The translations under genes and the position numbers were made by a program. 64,000 nt of DNA. Source: Paenibacillus sp. PvR098. GTDB taxonomy: Bacteria; Bacillota; Bacilli; Paenibacillales; NBRC-103111. Under the pieces are notes generated by a model, which worked only from the letters and a program-made list of their open reading frames with translations, did no database searches and was not told the DNA's origin. Of this stretch, positions 34,182 to 44,534 are shown piece after piece; the stretch's first letter is position 1; each line of letters opens with the position of its first letter. The stretch covers positions 1,922,001-1,986,000 of the forward strand of contig NZ_JAFIBU010000001.1 of the NCBI RefSeq assembly GCF_017833255.1, written 5' to 3'.

Positions 34182-37100
34182 TTAGTTTTTGGTAAGAGGG
34201 ACATATTTGTGAGGATGAGTAAAATACAGCCCGGCTTCCTTGACCTTATATCCGAAGGTCTCGCTCCATTCTTTGGCATAAGCCATCACCTGAGGCTTAT
34301 AGAAGCGGAGGAACGATTCCTCTTTGTCTTCATCGAAACGGTCCGTCTTAAAGTCCACCATGACCCAGCCCTCCTCCTCCTCAAAGAGAAAGTCGATGAC
34401 TCCTTCCAGAAATACCGTGCTTACGGCGCTGTTTCCCATGGTTACGGACTCCTTCGCAGCTACCACCTCTTCAGAGGAATTCCCGCTGCTCTCCGTCAGT
34501 CCGATCTCTCCCGGCTTCTTACGCACCATGACCCGCACCTCATGAAGCCTAGTCTTGGCTCGAAGAGCCCTTTGCCATAAAGCACTTCCGATCACCGCTG
34601 CAACGGTACGGCAAGCTTCCTCACTCATTTCCTCTGTAAGCGACAACTGGGCACCGATCATTTGCATATAGGATTTCAGCGCATCAGCTGAGAGCCCCTT
34701 CCCTACCGCCTCAATCCCTTGGTGAACCAGACTGCCGAACGTCATACCGTGCCCTTCCGAAGACCACTCGGGGATGTCAGCGGCCATTTTCGTTAATCCC
34801 GTTACGGATACATGGGCATACGTAGGCTGCTCCAACTGCTCGAGTATCGCTGACCTCTCCTTCTGAAATAAGTCGATATCAGGGTGCCCATCGTACTGTC
34901 CTGCGTCCTGAGGCTGAATATCCGGGATCTCCAGCTCCGGCACCCATTCCATTCCTTCCATAAGCGGGCTCCAAGGGCATTTGACCGGCTGTTCGGGATA
35001 CTGGCTGATGACCAGAAGCTGCTTCGCCCGGGTTGCCGAAACGTACAGCAGCCGATCCTTCTCGGCGTTCATGAACTCCCGCTCTTTCAAACCTATCGTC
35101 TCCCATCCTATCGGCTGAGCCAACGTTTCACTGACGTATTCGAATTTTCGCTGGGAGATCGTAAAATATCCGGCGGCAGGGTCCTGCGAGCGGTCGATAT
35201 GCTCTGCGGCATCATGATCCGTCTCACCGCAGGGACAAGCCAGAAAGACCACAGGAGCTTCAAGTCCTTTGGATTTGTGCAAATTCATGATGCGAACCGC
35301 TTGGCCGCGCCCTGCATATAAGCTGGAGGCTTCTACCCCCTTGCCCGTTGTCCACTCTTTGAGCGCCTCCGCAAGAGCTCCCCAATCCGCCGCGGTGTCG
35401 GGGTTATCCTGCAAAAGCTGCAGAAGCTTAAGCAGGGTGCCTGCCCTTGTAGCTCCGGCTTCTTGAAGCGCCGTGTATAGAAGCAGGCCCATGTCTTCCA
35501 GCATCCGGTACAATGCCGTCATTGCGGGCAGCTTCCGTGTCCAACCGTAATACGACCGCAGTTTGGTTAAAGCTTCACGAACCCCATCCGCATCTGACGC
35601 ACCGCCGCACTCTTGCGGGAGCTTCAGAAAGTGGAGAGAATGTCCTTCCTGCTTATAAGTCAGAAGCTCCCGGTCGCTAGCACCAAAGAACGGTCCACGA
35701 AGAACCGCCAAGAGGGCCACTTTGTCCGAAGGATCAGCAAGACAAGCCGCAAGCTGTGACAAGCTTAGTATCTCTTCATACAGCACGGCGCTTCCTGTCG
35801 TCTCTGCCGGTACCCCGTGATGATCCAGCACCTCTGCGTACAAACCGATAAACTCTCGTGTTTTTGTCAAAATCAGAAAATCACTAGGCACCGCGGCGCG
35901 TAGCACATACCCGCTGGTGCTTGAGTCCCGCTCTTGTATTTTCAGATTACCGTCTCGAGAGGCCCAAGCGATATATGCTGCAATCCGTTTTGCATCCTCC
36001 GCCGCTACAGCTGCTTTCCCTCCCGGCAGCTTCGGGTAAGCCAACGTATATACCCCATGCGCCGGTTTCTTCTTCGTCCCGGGGTTCGGAATTTGGGTCT
36101 CCATCGTTACGAAGGCCGCTTGCTGTTCCGATGTTTCTTTCGGAAATTTCGTCCCAAACTGATAGTTGACATAGTCGCCGATCGCTTGCACCGAGCGGAA
36201 GTTCGCGTTCAGCTGCAGCACATCTCCGCAGGCCCTAACCCGGCTCTTCACTTCATTGTAGATGGAGATATCGGCACGGCGGAACCTGTAAATCGACTGC
36301 TTCGGATCGCCCACAATGAACAATGATCCCGGGCGCGGCTGAAGCTTCCGCCAATCCTTCTCTTCCGGGTCCTCCCCCCTGCCCGTCAGCAGAAACATCA
36401 TCTCCGCTTGAATTGGATCTGTATCTTGAAACTCGTCGACAAGCAGACGCTGATACCGGTTCGCAAAATAACGGCGAACTTCCGGGGCTTCTCTGAGCAT
36501 TGATGCGGCCTTCATCAGCAAATCCTGAAAACTGACAAAGCCGGCTTCCAGCCGCTTTCGTTCGCTGTATGCCACGGCTGGCAGCACCACACAAATCAGC
36601 TTGGGGTACAGAAACTCTCTCCAAGATTGCAGTAAAGGAAATAACACGGTGACCTGCCATTCCTGAAACCGTTCCTTGAGCTCTTTGGCCTTGGCTTTAT
36701 TCACCCAACGGTTAAGCGTGACGTCCAGCTTCTTATCAAACTCAGCCGCCAACTGCAGTACATGCCGGTCGTCATCCCAGCTTAGGTTCCGCTCCTTCTG
36801 TTTCACAGTTCGAAGCGCTCTTTGCAGCGCATCCCAGCCTTTCTCCGGCTCACTTACCGGCAGGTACGGCCAGGCTTCGTCAACGAGCCGCGGCAAGGAT
36901 AATCGAATCATATCAAAGTCCGGTTGCGGTCGGTCCGCCGCTTCGATCCGAACATCGGTGAACAAAGAAACCCGCTCGTATACACCTTTAAGCGTATTTA
37001 CATGGATACCGTACTGCCGAAGCTCTTGAAGCTCGCCGTCCTTCCCCTCCTCGGTCAACAACTGCACATATTCATCCCAGCACCGGCTCCGCTGCTCCAT

Positions 37101-37499
37101 CTCCGCCTGCTCATCCAGCTCCCGAAAAGCCGGATCCACTCCCGCTTCCACCGGCCTCTCCCGCAGCAGCATCCCGCAAAACGCATGGATCGTCCCAATA
37201 AAGCCTTGGTCCAAGCACTCTAATGCAGCGGATAACCGCGTTTTCTCTTGATCACCCGCCACTTGGAGCGAACGCTCCAAATCCAACCGAAAACGCTCCT
37301 TCAGCTCATCGGCCGCTTTATTGGTGAACGTGATGGCCGCCAACTGATCCACTCTAGCCGTACCGGTGCGAATCAAGGATACCATCCGGCCGACTAGACT
37401 TGTCGTCTTCCCAGAGCCCGCTCCCGCTTCCACGACAAAAGTCGTCTCCAGATCCTCCGAAATGCGCTTCCGCGCTTCGATGTCGCTAGGTTTAATCAA
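34182..37499 (-). CDS. UvrD/AddA-like helicase-nuclease
   Basis: A 1105-residue superfamily 1 helicase fused to a PD-(D/E)XK nuclease. Motif I is EAGAGSGKTT (residues 24-33), motif II VDEFQDTDPIQ, motif III GDPKQSIYRFR, then NFRS and, near residue 820, YVSATRAKQLL. The nuclease core near the C-terminus is EGVIDFL...WVMVDFKTDRF. It pairs with the AddB-like gene, overlapping it by 8 bp. It is shorter than canonical AddA (about 1230). It starts at a TTG after GGAGAAGG. It is probably an element-borne second AddAB-type complex for end resection or DNA degradation. Confidence 0.9.
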   Translation of the reverse strand: MIKPSDIEARKRISEDLETTFVVEAGAGSGKTTSLVGRMVSLIRTGTARVDQLAAITFTNKAADELKERFRLDLERSLQVAGDQEKTRLSAALECLDQGFIGTIHAFCGMLLRERPVEAGVDPAFRELDEQAEMEQRSRCWDEYVQLLTEEGKDGELQELRQYGIHVNTLKGVYERVSLFTDVRIEAADRPQPDFDMIRLSLPRLVDEAWPYLPVSEPEKGWDALQRALRTVKQKERNLSWDDDRHVLQLAAEFDKKLDVTLNRWVNKAKAKELKERFQEWQVTVLFPLLQSWREFLYPKLICVVLPAVAYSERKRLEAGFVSFQDLLMKAASMLREAPEVRRYFANRYQRLLVDEFQDTDPIQAEMMFLLTGRGEDPEEKDWRKLQPRPGSLFIVGDPKQSIYRFRRADISIYNEVKSRVRACGDVLQLNANFRSVQAIGDYVNYQFGTKFPKETSEQQAAFVTMETQIPNPGTKKKPAHGVYTLAYPKLPGGKAAVAAEDAKRIAAYIAWASRDGNLKIQERDSSTSGYVLRAAVPSDFLILTKTREFIGLYAEVLDHHGVPAETTGSAVLYEEILSLSQLAACLADPSDKVALLAVLRGPFFGASDRELLTYKQEGHSLHFLKLPQECGGASDADGVREALTKLRSYYGWTRKLPAMTALYRMLEDMGLLLYTALQEAGATRAGTLLKLLQLLQDNPDTAADWGALAEALKEWTTGKGVEASSLYAGRGQAVRIMNLHKSKGLEAPVVFLACPCGETDHDAAEHIDRSQDPAAGYFTISQRKFEYVSETLAQPIGWETIGLKEREFMNAEKDRLLYVSATRAKQLLVISQYPEQPVKCPWSPLMEGMEWVPELEIPDIQPQDAGQYDGHPDIDLFQKERSAILEQLEQPTYAHVSVTGLTKMAADIPEWSSEGHGMTFGSLVHQGIEAVGKGLSADALKSYMQMIGAQLSLTEEMSEEACRTVAAVIGSALWQRALRAKTRLHEVRVMVRKKPGEIGLTESSGNSSEEVVAAKESVTMGNSAVSTVFLEGVIDFLFEEEEGWVMVDFKTDRFDEDKEESFLRFYKPQVMAYAKEWSETFGYKVKEAGLYFTHPHKYVPLTKN

Positions 37500-40398
37500 C
37501 CTTCTCCACCTCCAACAATGACTTCAGCAGCTCCCGGTGCTCTGGGTTTTCTTTTTTCTCCCCCATCAGCGATGCATGGCTTCCGCAAACCTCAGCATAA
37601 TCACAATACCTGCAGCGTTTAGTATCCTGGGTCGGAATATAAATTCCCAGTTCCATCGAGTGAAGCAGTCCGAGCACCACTTGAGCCAATTCTCCCCGGC
37701 GATCCTGCAAACGTACGACCTCTCGCCCGATACCTTTGGCGGTTGGAAAATAATACGCCGACTCGGTTACCCTGGCTTCCGGGTCTTTGCCCGATTCCTT
37801 AAGCCACTGCTCTGCAGCCAAAGCATATAAAGCATGCTGCAGCTGCGTGCCCCCGGCAAAATACTCATGCTCACGGTACTTGGAGGGACTTCCCGTTTTG
37901 TAATCGATAATCCGGTATTGATGCGGCGCGATTTGGTCGATTCGGTCAACAAATCCCCGCAGCAGGACCGATGATCCGTCCTCCAGCACGATCTCCAGCG
38001 GCTCTCCGTTCAGAGACAGTTCCTGTTCAAAATAACGGGGAAGCGCCGTTTTGGCTGTCTCCTCTTGAAGAAACCATTCGACATCGCGGCGTATCTCATC
38101 CGACTCTTTTTGGAAGATATGCAGACTTGGTGCAGGAACCATTCGCTCAGCCTCACAAAGCAGAAACTCGGTCACTGACCTCAGGATGCGGTTATCGTGC
38201 TGTGGTGCCACAGCCCCGTCTATGGTGATCTTTTTCAGATATTCGAAAAAAATGCGATGCAGCAAGCTTCCCCTGTCCGCCGGCGCCAACCATCGGGTCC
38301 GGTCGTACACCGCCGCCTCCTTGGGCCACATGCCTAAAACATAGCTAAAATAATATTTCATCGGACACTCCGCATACCGTTCCAACTGACTTGCGCTGTA
38401 AGCGATCGGCTGTTGAACTTGCGGAAGAGAGCTCGCCCCCTCGGCCTGCACCCAGCCGTCATATCCTGTGATCGACATGGACTCACGACATGCTTTGGCC
38501 CTGCTTCCTTGACCGATGAAAGGATATGCAGCTTCCATTGGATGCTTTCCGTTCCGTAGACGTCCGCCGTCCATTGCCAGCTCGTGTGACCAAAGGTCCG
38601 AAGCGTCCAGCGGCAGTGCCGTTTCTGGAGTGGATCCTTTAGTAGACAAGTACCCGACAGGCAGACCCAAAGTATCGTGCACTGCGGAGAAATCAGCCTT
38701 CGGGAGCTGCTGCTGTGTTCTGAACAGCTGCAGGAGCTCGAACGCGGGACTGGCCGGCTTCCCCTCCGAAAGCTGATATGAACAATAGCTCAGTGTGACC
38801 TGTCCGCGGATCATGCCCAGCCTTGAATTTCGTTCCTGTTTATCCCTAAGGCTATGTTCAGCGGCGAGGGTCAACTCCCCACTGATGTTGTGTCTCTCTT
38901 CATCTAACAGAACCGGATCCTGACGGGAGGACGAAGACCAACTCCGTTCATCCATGCCGATCAGGAACGTGTACGGTCTGCCGCTAAGTCCCCCATTCGC
39001 TAAAGAAGAAATATGCAAAAAGCCCGGCCTGGGTGTCGCAGAAACATGAGTTCTGAACCTCGCAAGCTGTTCTCTCGCATATTGGAGCGCTTCCGCCTTT
39101 GACATCGGGGCCGTCCCCAGCATCCCAAGCGTTTCCATCGAATCCTCCAGCGCCTTGATGACCGAGGCGTCTTCCTCATTGTGAATGACGCCATACGTAC
39201 TCATCAATTGATGCAGCCAACGAAGCACAAGCAGCGGACTCCAGCCTTTATCGTCGTCAGGTAAAGGGGATAACAACTCTATGAACAGGCTCCTAAGAAG
39301 CTCGACCCTATGAATCTCCTCTTTTTCGGTACAACGTTCCGGATCGAGCAGCAGCAAATACCGCTCTTTTCCCCACCCTATATTCAGCCGCTCCAGCCAT
39401 CGAATCCAATCCGAGCCGCTTACTCCCTCATCCCTCTTCCGCAATGAGATTCCTCCGCCTCGAAGCATAGAGATGAACCGGGAAACAGGAAAGTCCAATT
39501 CCACCCAGTCGAGTGCCGCAAGCAGTGTCCAACCTGCACGGGAATATGGCAGCGGCAGACCTCCAGAATAAGTACAAGGCATGCCTAACTCCAATGCCAT
39601 CGTATGAATCGGACCGATGTAAGAGTCCATATCCGATGAAATGATTTCCACTTGGTCCAAAGGAATGTGCTGCTGGTGTATACGCCGCAGCACCTCCCGC
39701 ACCTCGGCAAGCGTACCTGCCGCATGAAAAAACTCCGCCTTCTCTACAGGAAATCCGGAAGTCGGCTCTGTGAAGGACCTCTCCCGCTCCACAAGCACAA
39801 GACGCCCCCCCGCGATGGTTTTCAAAATGACCTGTTCGGACTTGGCTCGAAGCGCTTTCTCCGGCAGAATGTAGACGACGCTGTCCGTGTCGGGCTCTAT
39901 ATATGTCACGAGCGAGGCTAGATCGGCATAATGATGCTTTGCCAGATAACATTCGTATCTGTTCAGCAGTTCTTTCAAGTAATGGCCTTTGCGCTCATCC
40001 ATAAACATGTCCAGGCGCAAATCCGCCGACAGAACCAGCGCGCTGCGCAAGTCGGTAACGGACCGGTGGACGCAAGCTGCCATTCCAGGCGTTAGCAGCG
40101 TTTGGCTAATGTATGTGCTGCCTTCCTCCGCAAGCTCCGTCATCAACTGCTGCACGATCCAGAAAGTTTGACCTGAGCGCAAATAGCACATGCCCTGCTG
40201 AAAAAGCTGAAGCCCCGCCTGCTTCAAAGCTAAGCTCTCTATCGTTTGCGGCTCGACATTCAGCACACGGCCATGATCTCTGCAAACCTGCTGCAGCCAC
40301 TGCTGGCCATCAGCAAACCGGTCAACCAACAGGACTTTCCTGGTCAAAGGAGAATGCTCAAACACGTCGTGCAAATTCCGGATGAAGGCAGAGGACAA
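37492..40398 (-). CDS. AddB-like PD-(D/E)XK nuclease with iron-sulphur motif
   Basis: About 968 residues. The C-terminal nuclease domain has LRGFVDRID...YRIIDYKTG as catalytic core. It also has the four cysteines of the AddB/Cas4-type iron-sulphur cluster: one in RYAECPMKYYF and three in RCRYCDYAEVC. The N-terminal region follows the inactive helicase fold of AddB but has no Walker A motif. I prefer TTG at 40398, with AAGGAG 9 nt upstream; the frame stays open to ATG at 40500. It is the partner of the AddA-like gene. Confidence 0.85.
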   Translation of the reverse strand: MSSAFIRNLHDVFEHSPLTRKVLLVDRFADGQQWLQQVCRDHGRVLNVEPQTIESLALKQAGLQLFQQGMCYLRSGQTFWIVQQLMTELAEEGSTYISQTLLTPGMAACVHRSVTDLRSALVLSADLRLDMFMDERKGHYLKELLNRYECYLAKHHYADLASLVTYIEPDTDSVVYILPEKALRAKSEQVILKTIAGGRLVLVERERSFTEPTSGFPVEKAEFFHAAGTLAEVREVLRRIHQQHIPLDQVEIISSDMDSYIGPIHTMALELGMPCTYSGGLPLPYSRAGWTLLAALDWVELDFPVSRFISMLRGGGISLRKRDEGVSGSDWIRWLERLNIGWGKERYLLLLDPERCTEKEEIHRVELLRSLFIELLSPLPDDDKGWSPLLVLRWLHQLMSTYGVIHNEEDASVIKALEDSMETLGMLGTAPMSKAEALQYAREQLARFRTHVSATPRPGFLHISSLANGGLSGRPYTFLIGMDERSWSSSSRQDPVLLDEERHNISGELTLAAEHSLRDKQERNSRLGMIRGQVTLSYCSYQLSEGKPASPAFELLQLFRTQQQLPKADFSAVHDTLGLPVGYLSTKGSTPETALPLDASDLWSHELAMDGGRLRNGKHPMEAAYPFIGQGSRAKACRESMSITGYDGWVQAEGASSLPQVQQPIAYSASQLERYAECPMKYYFSYVLGMWPKEAAVYDRTRWLAPADRGSLLHRIFFEYLKKITIDGAVAPQHDNRILRSVTEFLLCEAERMVPAPSLHIFQKESDEIRRDVEWFLQEETAKTALPRYFEQELSLNGEPLEIVLEDGSSVLLRGFVDRIDQIAPHQYRIIDYKTGSPSKYREHEYFAGGTQLQHALYALAAEQWLKESGKDPEARVTESAYYFPTAKGIGREVVRLQDRRGELAQVVLGLLHSMELGIYIPTQDTKRCRYCDYAEVCGSHASLMGEKKENPEHRELLKSLLEVEKVD

Positions 40399-40657
40399 TT
40401 CGGACCACTCCTTATCATGACATATTCCCATTTTGTCATATGGCAAAGACAACATGCTGTCAGCGAATAGCTGTTTGGTACAAAATAAGCCCGCCCGCAT
40501 GGCAAGATGTCACTACGGAATGGCTTGAAAGGGTTCTAAACTATTTTATGACTTAAGGGCTCGTATGCTGATTCCTATATTTAGTAGATTCGCCTTATCT
40601 CTTGTAAATTCCTTCCTTATGGATTAACTTTAAGACACACTGAACGCACAACAGTTT

Positions 40658-42997
40658 CTACCGTAGAGGAGGCAGAGCCTTTTTCCCTTTATCGGTAAGC
40701 TCTTTCCATGCTTTTTTCTCTTCTTTCAAATTCACGAAGTGCCCCATATAGCCTAAAGCCACCAGAATAATGCCTATGATGTTTAAAAAAGAGATGAGAG
40801 CTATACTAACCCCGATCCCCAGCAAATATAAGAAGGTCTTCATGAAAAATCCTGTATTTCTGCGCTCTTGATGGCTGTGGGCCTTCTTCAGCAGCTTCGA
40901 GATCTTCGCGTTCTCTGCTTCCCTTCTCGATCCATATACCTTACCTTCATAGGTTCGCGCTTCCTGCTCAATAACCTTTCGGATCTCTTTGACATACTTC
41001 CTGGTCGTTTGGGGATTGAAGCTCTCCAGCTTCGCAAGCAATTGCTCGGCTTTCTCGGCGGTAGAGTAATTGCTCCGCTGAATAAGCGATTCGATCTTTT
41101 GGATTTCCAGCTCTGCAGCTTCGGCCTCATCCAAGGTGTCATAGATGATCCCATCGATTGTTCTCGCTTCCAGATCAAATTTGTTCAGCGCCGCTTTGAC
41201 CTGATCTATGTGCTCTTGCGGGAGTCCCGTTTGGAAAGGCTGCTCTTCCAGCAACTTCAATGAAGCTTCGGCGCCTTCCTTCGTGGACAGATCAAACTGC
41301 TCATATAGCTCTTGAGCGGCCTCCCATTCCTCCGCCGCTAGTCTGGCTTGTTCTTCGCTGGAAAAGATAACGCCCCGGAACGAACGCTTCTCTTCAAATT
41401 TCGCTAATACGTTCTCCATTTGCTTCACATATGAGGACACCGCCGGGGTCTGAAAGCGGTGCTCTTCCATTTGCTTCAACACATGCTTCACTTGATCCTC
41501 GCTCGAGAGATCGGCCTGCTCCATCATCGGTTTAATGATACTCAATTCAGCCGAAGCCGCGGCGGCCTCTTCCATGCTGCTGTAAAGAATCCCTTCCACG
41601 GTCCTCGACTTTTCTTCAAATTTCCGCAGCGCAGCTTTTACCTTTTCGATATGCTTGTCTGCCGCTTGCGTAGTGAACTTGCGTTTCTGCAGTCTTTGCA
41701 AGAGAGCGGCGGCAGAAGCTTCCGTCAAATAATCCCCGCTTTTGACCATGGCCTCTGCCTCTTCCGCTTCGGCTTGGGCCAACGACACTCCGTTGATGCT
41801 ATGCAGATGCGGTTGAGCCGCTGCGATCTGCTTCTTCACCCAACGTTGATAATACAACGGGGGTACGCCTTGATCGGACAGCATGACAGCCGCATAACCA
41901 AATAAGCTGAGTACGCCGATGACATCGTCGTTATCTACGACGCGGTATGAATATAGCTCCTCAAATGATTTTTTGACATAGTGGTTGCCGATCGACATCC
42001 CCAATAGCTGAATGTTGGCCTGAATCGTTTCTTTATCGGTCACACCGCATTTCCGAGCCCATTTCTCCGCTTCAGCCACGACCGCCTTGAGCGTTTTCTC
42101 CGAATTCCGTTTCACAGAGACCAAGTGCTCCGGATATTCGCGCTGCAGCATGTTCAGCTTCTCTTCCACAGGAACCCCGTACTTTGCCGCTTCCTTCAAG
42201 CACAAATAAGCGGGATACATCTCCTTCTCGGCCAAATAGCATTCCGCGCTGCGGAGCAGAGCAGTCCCGTCCATCGCCCGGCTGTCCATATAAGGATACT
42301 GCCTTCCGGCTTCCTTCAGGTTGCCTTGTTCATAGTAAGCATGACCTAAGCCTACTTGGGCCTTTTCATTCAGCAGTGAAAATTTGGCTCTAAATTCCCC
42401 ATAGGGATCGTACTCGTCTTCATTGTAATATTGGTAGTAGTTGTCAGGGGCTACCCGGTACCGACCGTCGTTAAGCGTGATGCTTTGGCATTTCTGAAAA
42501 CATTCAATAGCATCCGACCAGCGACGTTCCTCCAGACTCGTATTGCCCCCCATCACATACGCCTCTTTGATGGAATACACCTGCTGCATAGCCTCTTCCG
42601 CATCCTCTTCAAAATAGAGCGCTCTTTCAAAGGTTTCGATCGCTTGATCGATTTTGCCCCAATCCCTGTATGCGCCTGCTTTGTTCATCAGCACATCACG
42701 GTCGGACGGGTCTGACTCCAAGCATTTGTCGTACAGCTCAATGGCTTCTTCATATCGTTTCAAATACCATGATAGAAGAGTTGCCTTATCGTAATACGTT
42801 GCAAAACAGGGATTGAGCGAAAGTGCTTTATCGTAACAAAAGAAAGCTTCCTCGTATTTCCGAAGGGCTTCCAGCGAGCGGCCTTTCATCACATAATGCT
42901 CGTAATCATCCGCTTCTCTTTGAATCAGAACGTCATAGAGCTCGATGGCGGCCTCATATTTTTGGTTATCATATAATGAGCGTGCTTTGGATTGCAT
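40658..42997 (-). CDS. TPR protein with four 70-residue repeats and a membrane anchor
   Basis: A 779-residue protein. At least four TPR units lie in residues 1-160, with more helical repeats to about 300. From about residue 461 four copies of another unit follow (starts about 461, 535, 608 and 677, period 69-74), each beginning like (A/S)RT(V/I)(E/D)G(I)xY and holding DLS/YST-type and E..F motifs. One long or two close hydrophobic segments (about 718-756) would anchor the C-terminus. It likely scaffolds protein complexes at the membrane. Operon with the GIY-YIG-like gene 16 bp upstream. Confidence 0.82.
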   Translation of the reverse strand: MQSKARSLYDNQKYEAAIELYDVLIQREADDYEHYVMKGRSLEALRKYEEAFFCYDKALSLNPCFATYYDKATLLSWYLKRYEEAIELYDKCLESDPSDRDVLMNKAGAYRDWGKIDQAIETFERALYFEEDAEEAMQQVYSIKEAYVMGGNTSLEERRWSDAIECFQKCQSITLNDGRYRVAPDNYYQYYNEDEYDPYGEFRAKFSLLNEKAQVGLGHAYYEQGNLKEAGRQYPYMDSRAMDGTALLRSAECYLAEKEMYPAYLCLKEAAKYGVPVEEKLNMLQREYPEHLVSVKRNSEKTLKAVVAEAEKWARKCGVTDKETIQANIQLLGMSIGNHYVKKSFEELYSYRVVDNDDVIGVLSLFGYAAVMLSDQGVPPLYYQRWVKKQIAAAQPHLHSINGVSLAQAEAEEAEAMVKSGDYLTEASAAALLQRLQKRKFTTQAADKHIEKVKAALRKFEEKSRTVEGILYSSMEEAAAASAELSIIKPMMEQADLSSEDQVKHVLKQMEEHRFQTPAVSSYVKQMENVLAKFEEKRSFRGVIFSSEEQARLAAEEWEAAQELYEQFDLSTKEGAEASLKLLEEQPFQTGLPQEHIDQVKAALNKFDLEARTIDGIIYDTLDEAEAAELEIQKIESLIQRSNYSTAEKAEQLLAKLESFNPQTTRKYVKEIRKVIEQEARTYEGKVYGSRREAENAKISKLLKKAHSHQERRNTGFFMKTFLYLLGIGVSIALISFLNIIGIILVALGYMGHFVNLKEEKKAWKELTDKGKKALPPLR

Positions 42998-43013
42998 CGT
43001 TTGGCTTTCCTTT

Positions 43014-43487
43014 CTACATGAATTGTTTATTCCATTCCGGACGGTATTTGCCTACCATCAGCGGCTCTAGCGCCTTGGCGATTTCCGCAGCCCTCTCGTC
43101 TGAGCCGGTGATTAATAGCTCGATGGATAACTGATCACGGTGAGCATGCATTTTTTGTCCGGATCCATGTGTTCTTGCGCTATCGCTGTCTCTGCGATAA
43201 TCCGATAGCCGTTTGCGAAAGCCCCCGTTATTCCACTCGACCGCCCGGCCGATGTATACGACCTTTCCGTGCAGCCGGGCCCGATATAAACCGACGCTAG
43301 TGTTGTACGGCGTCAGCTCAATCTGGGCTAACGTACCGATACTTCGCCATTCGTAGTCCCATTGATCCACTGTTTTCCCTTGAATCGTTCGGCTGCGATT
43401 CTGCTCGTAGGCCGAACGCTGAGCCCCCGACACTGCTTCTCCTGCCAGCGTTGCCGCGCCTTTAAGTAAACTTTTGAAAAAACTCAT
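43014..43487 (-). CDS. GIY-YIG-like domain protein
   Basis: A 157-residue protein with a degenerate GIY-YIG core: VGLYRARLHGKVVYIGRA (about residues 65-82), an arginine-containing helix RKRLSDYRR, and a late ALEPLMVGKYRPEWNKQ segment that supplies the usual Glu and Asn. The N-terminus is an amphipathic helix with a Gly/Ala-rich stretch. GIY-YIG domains are nucleases, but activity is not certain here. First gene before the TPR protein in a possible DNA-processing cluster. Confidence 0.72.
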   Translation of the reverse strand: MSFFKSLLKGAATLAGEAVSGAQRSAYEQNRSRTIQGKTVDQWDYEWRSIGTLAQIELTPYNTSVGLYRARLHGKVVYIGRAVEWNNGGFRKRLSDYRRDSDSARTHGSGQKMHAHRDQLSIELLITGSDERAAEIAKALEPLMVGKYRPEWNKQFM

Positions 43488-43667
43488 CTACTCCATCCCC
43501 TCATGATACTTCTCTAGCTAACCGTTATATGTACGATAAATACAACATATACTTCTAGTTCTTTGGACTTAGAAATAGTGGTTTAAGTATAAAATTAAGG
43601 GGGAATTTTGTCTATATGATGTAAGTGAAAAATAAATTCCTTTCATACCTCACGCTTGAAAGCATGC

Positions 43668-43703
43668 CAAAAAACCTTCCAATGAATCATCGGAAGGTTT
43701 TTA
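43668..43703 (-). terminator. Bidirectional terminator after the isochorismatase gene
   Basis: An 11-bp stem (AAAAACCTTCC / GGAAGGTTTTT) with a loop of about 11 bases, giving T runs on both strands. It ends the long leftward catabolic operon 50 bp past its last stop codon and insulates the GIY-YIG/TPR genes. Confidence 0.88.
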
Positions 43704-43753
43704 TACTATTTTTCAATAATTTCTTTAACTCACGTCGTGATCCGACAAGATGA

Positions 43754-44497
43754 TCATCCCGTTGTCTTTATAGAAAAATCGATTTTGTTATCGTACAAGC
43801 CTTTCTCGATTTGACTGAAATACGTCACGATATCAGCTGTACTTACCACATCTGCATATTTGGCGTTCATATCAAAAAGATTGATGGCATGCGACGCCTG
43901 CCCCCGATCAAAGGTGCACTCCTCGGCTACTCCTACCTTAAAGTTCAAAGAGAACGCATCGATAACACTTGCGCGCACGCAACCGCTCGTAGTCGTTCCG
44001 CAGATAATGAGAGTATCTACGCCAAGATCGATGAGATACCCTGTCAGCGGGGTGCCGACGAAGGGAGACGGCTTCAGCTTTTCAATCACAAATTCACTAG
44101 GTAATGGGGCAATTTCCTTCACAATATCATTCCCCCGGAACCCAGGCACGCCGAAATCATCGCCGGCACGCGTATTTTTACGATTCCAGCCTCCTCCGTC
44201 GAAACCGTCCGGCCGGAGATCTTTACCTGTCGAGTAAAATACCGGAATATGCTGTTCACGGGCGGCTGCAAGCATTTTTTGTATATACGGGATGGCTGCC
44301 CACGCCTCCTCGCCGCAGCTATGACGCCATGAACGGATCGATTCCAGTATTGGCTCTTCTTTATGTCCGCAGAACGCATAGTTTACATCTACAACCAATA
44401 CTGCAGGCCGTTTACCGAATTCCCCCTTGGCGTTATAACCTGAGCTACCAAAAACTTCTTTATCCCACTCTGTTAAAAATGGTTCCCAAATCCGCAT
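43754..44497 (-). CDS. Isochorismatase-fold cysteine hydrolase
   Basis: A 247-residue cysteine hydrolase with the triad D37 (LVVDVNYAF), a Lys near 140 (EKLKPSPF) and nucleophile C173 (TTTSGCVRASVIDA). Relatives hydrolyse amides: nicotinamidase, N-carbamoylsarcosine amidase and ureidoacrylate amidase. Directly downstream of nitrile hydratase, it may hydrolyse the amide that enzyme makes. The ATG at 44497 has TAGGAGG 9 nt upstream. A close relative is encoded at 63464-64000 in the second element. Confidence 0.9.
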   Translation of the reverse strand: MRIWEPFLTEWDKEVFGSSGYNAKGEFGKRPAVLVVDVNYAFCGHKEEPILESIRSWRHSCGEEAWAAIPYIQKMLAAAREQHIPVFYSTGKDLRPDGFDGGGWNRKNTRAGDDFGVPGFRGNDIVKEIAPLPSEFVIEKLKPSPFVGTPLTGYLIDLGVDTLIICGTTTSGCVRASVIDAFSLNFKVGVAEECTFDRGQASHAINLFDMNAKYADVVSTADIVTYFSQIEKGLYDNKIDFSIKTTG

Positions 44498-44534
44498 GAG
44501 CAAAAACCTCCTAATAGGTTATCTAATATATTCA

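Noticed and set aside
34182..40500. The helicase-nuclease pair as the cell's main addAB
   Set aside because: Both proteins are shorter than canonical AddA and AddB, the AddB-like one lacks Walker A, and they lie on an element. Not excluded, because the rest of the genome is not visible.
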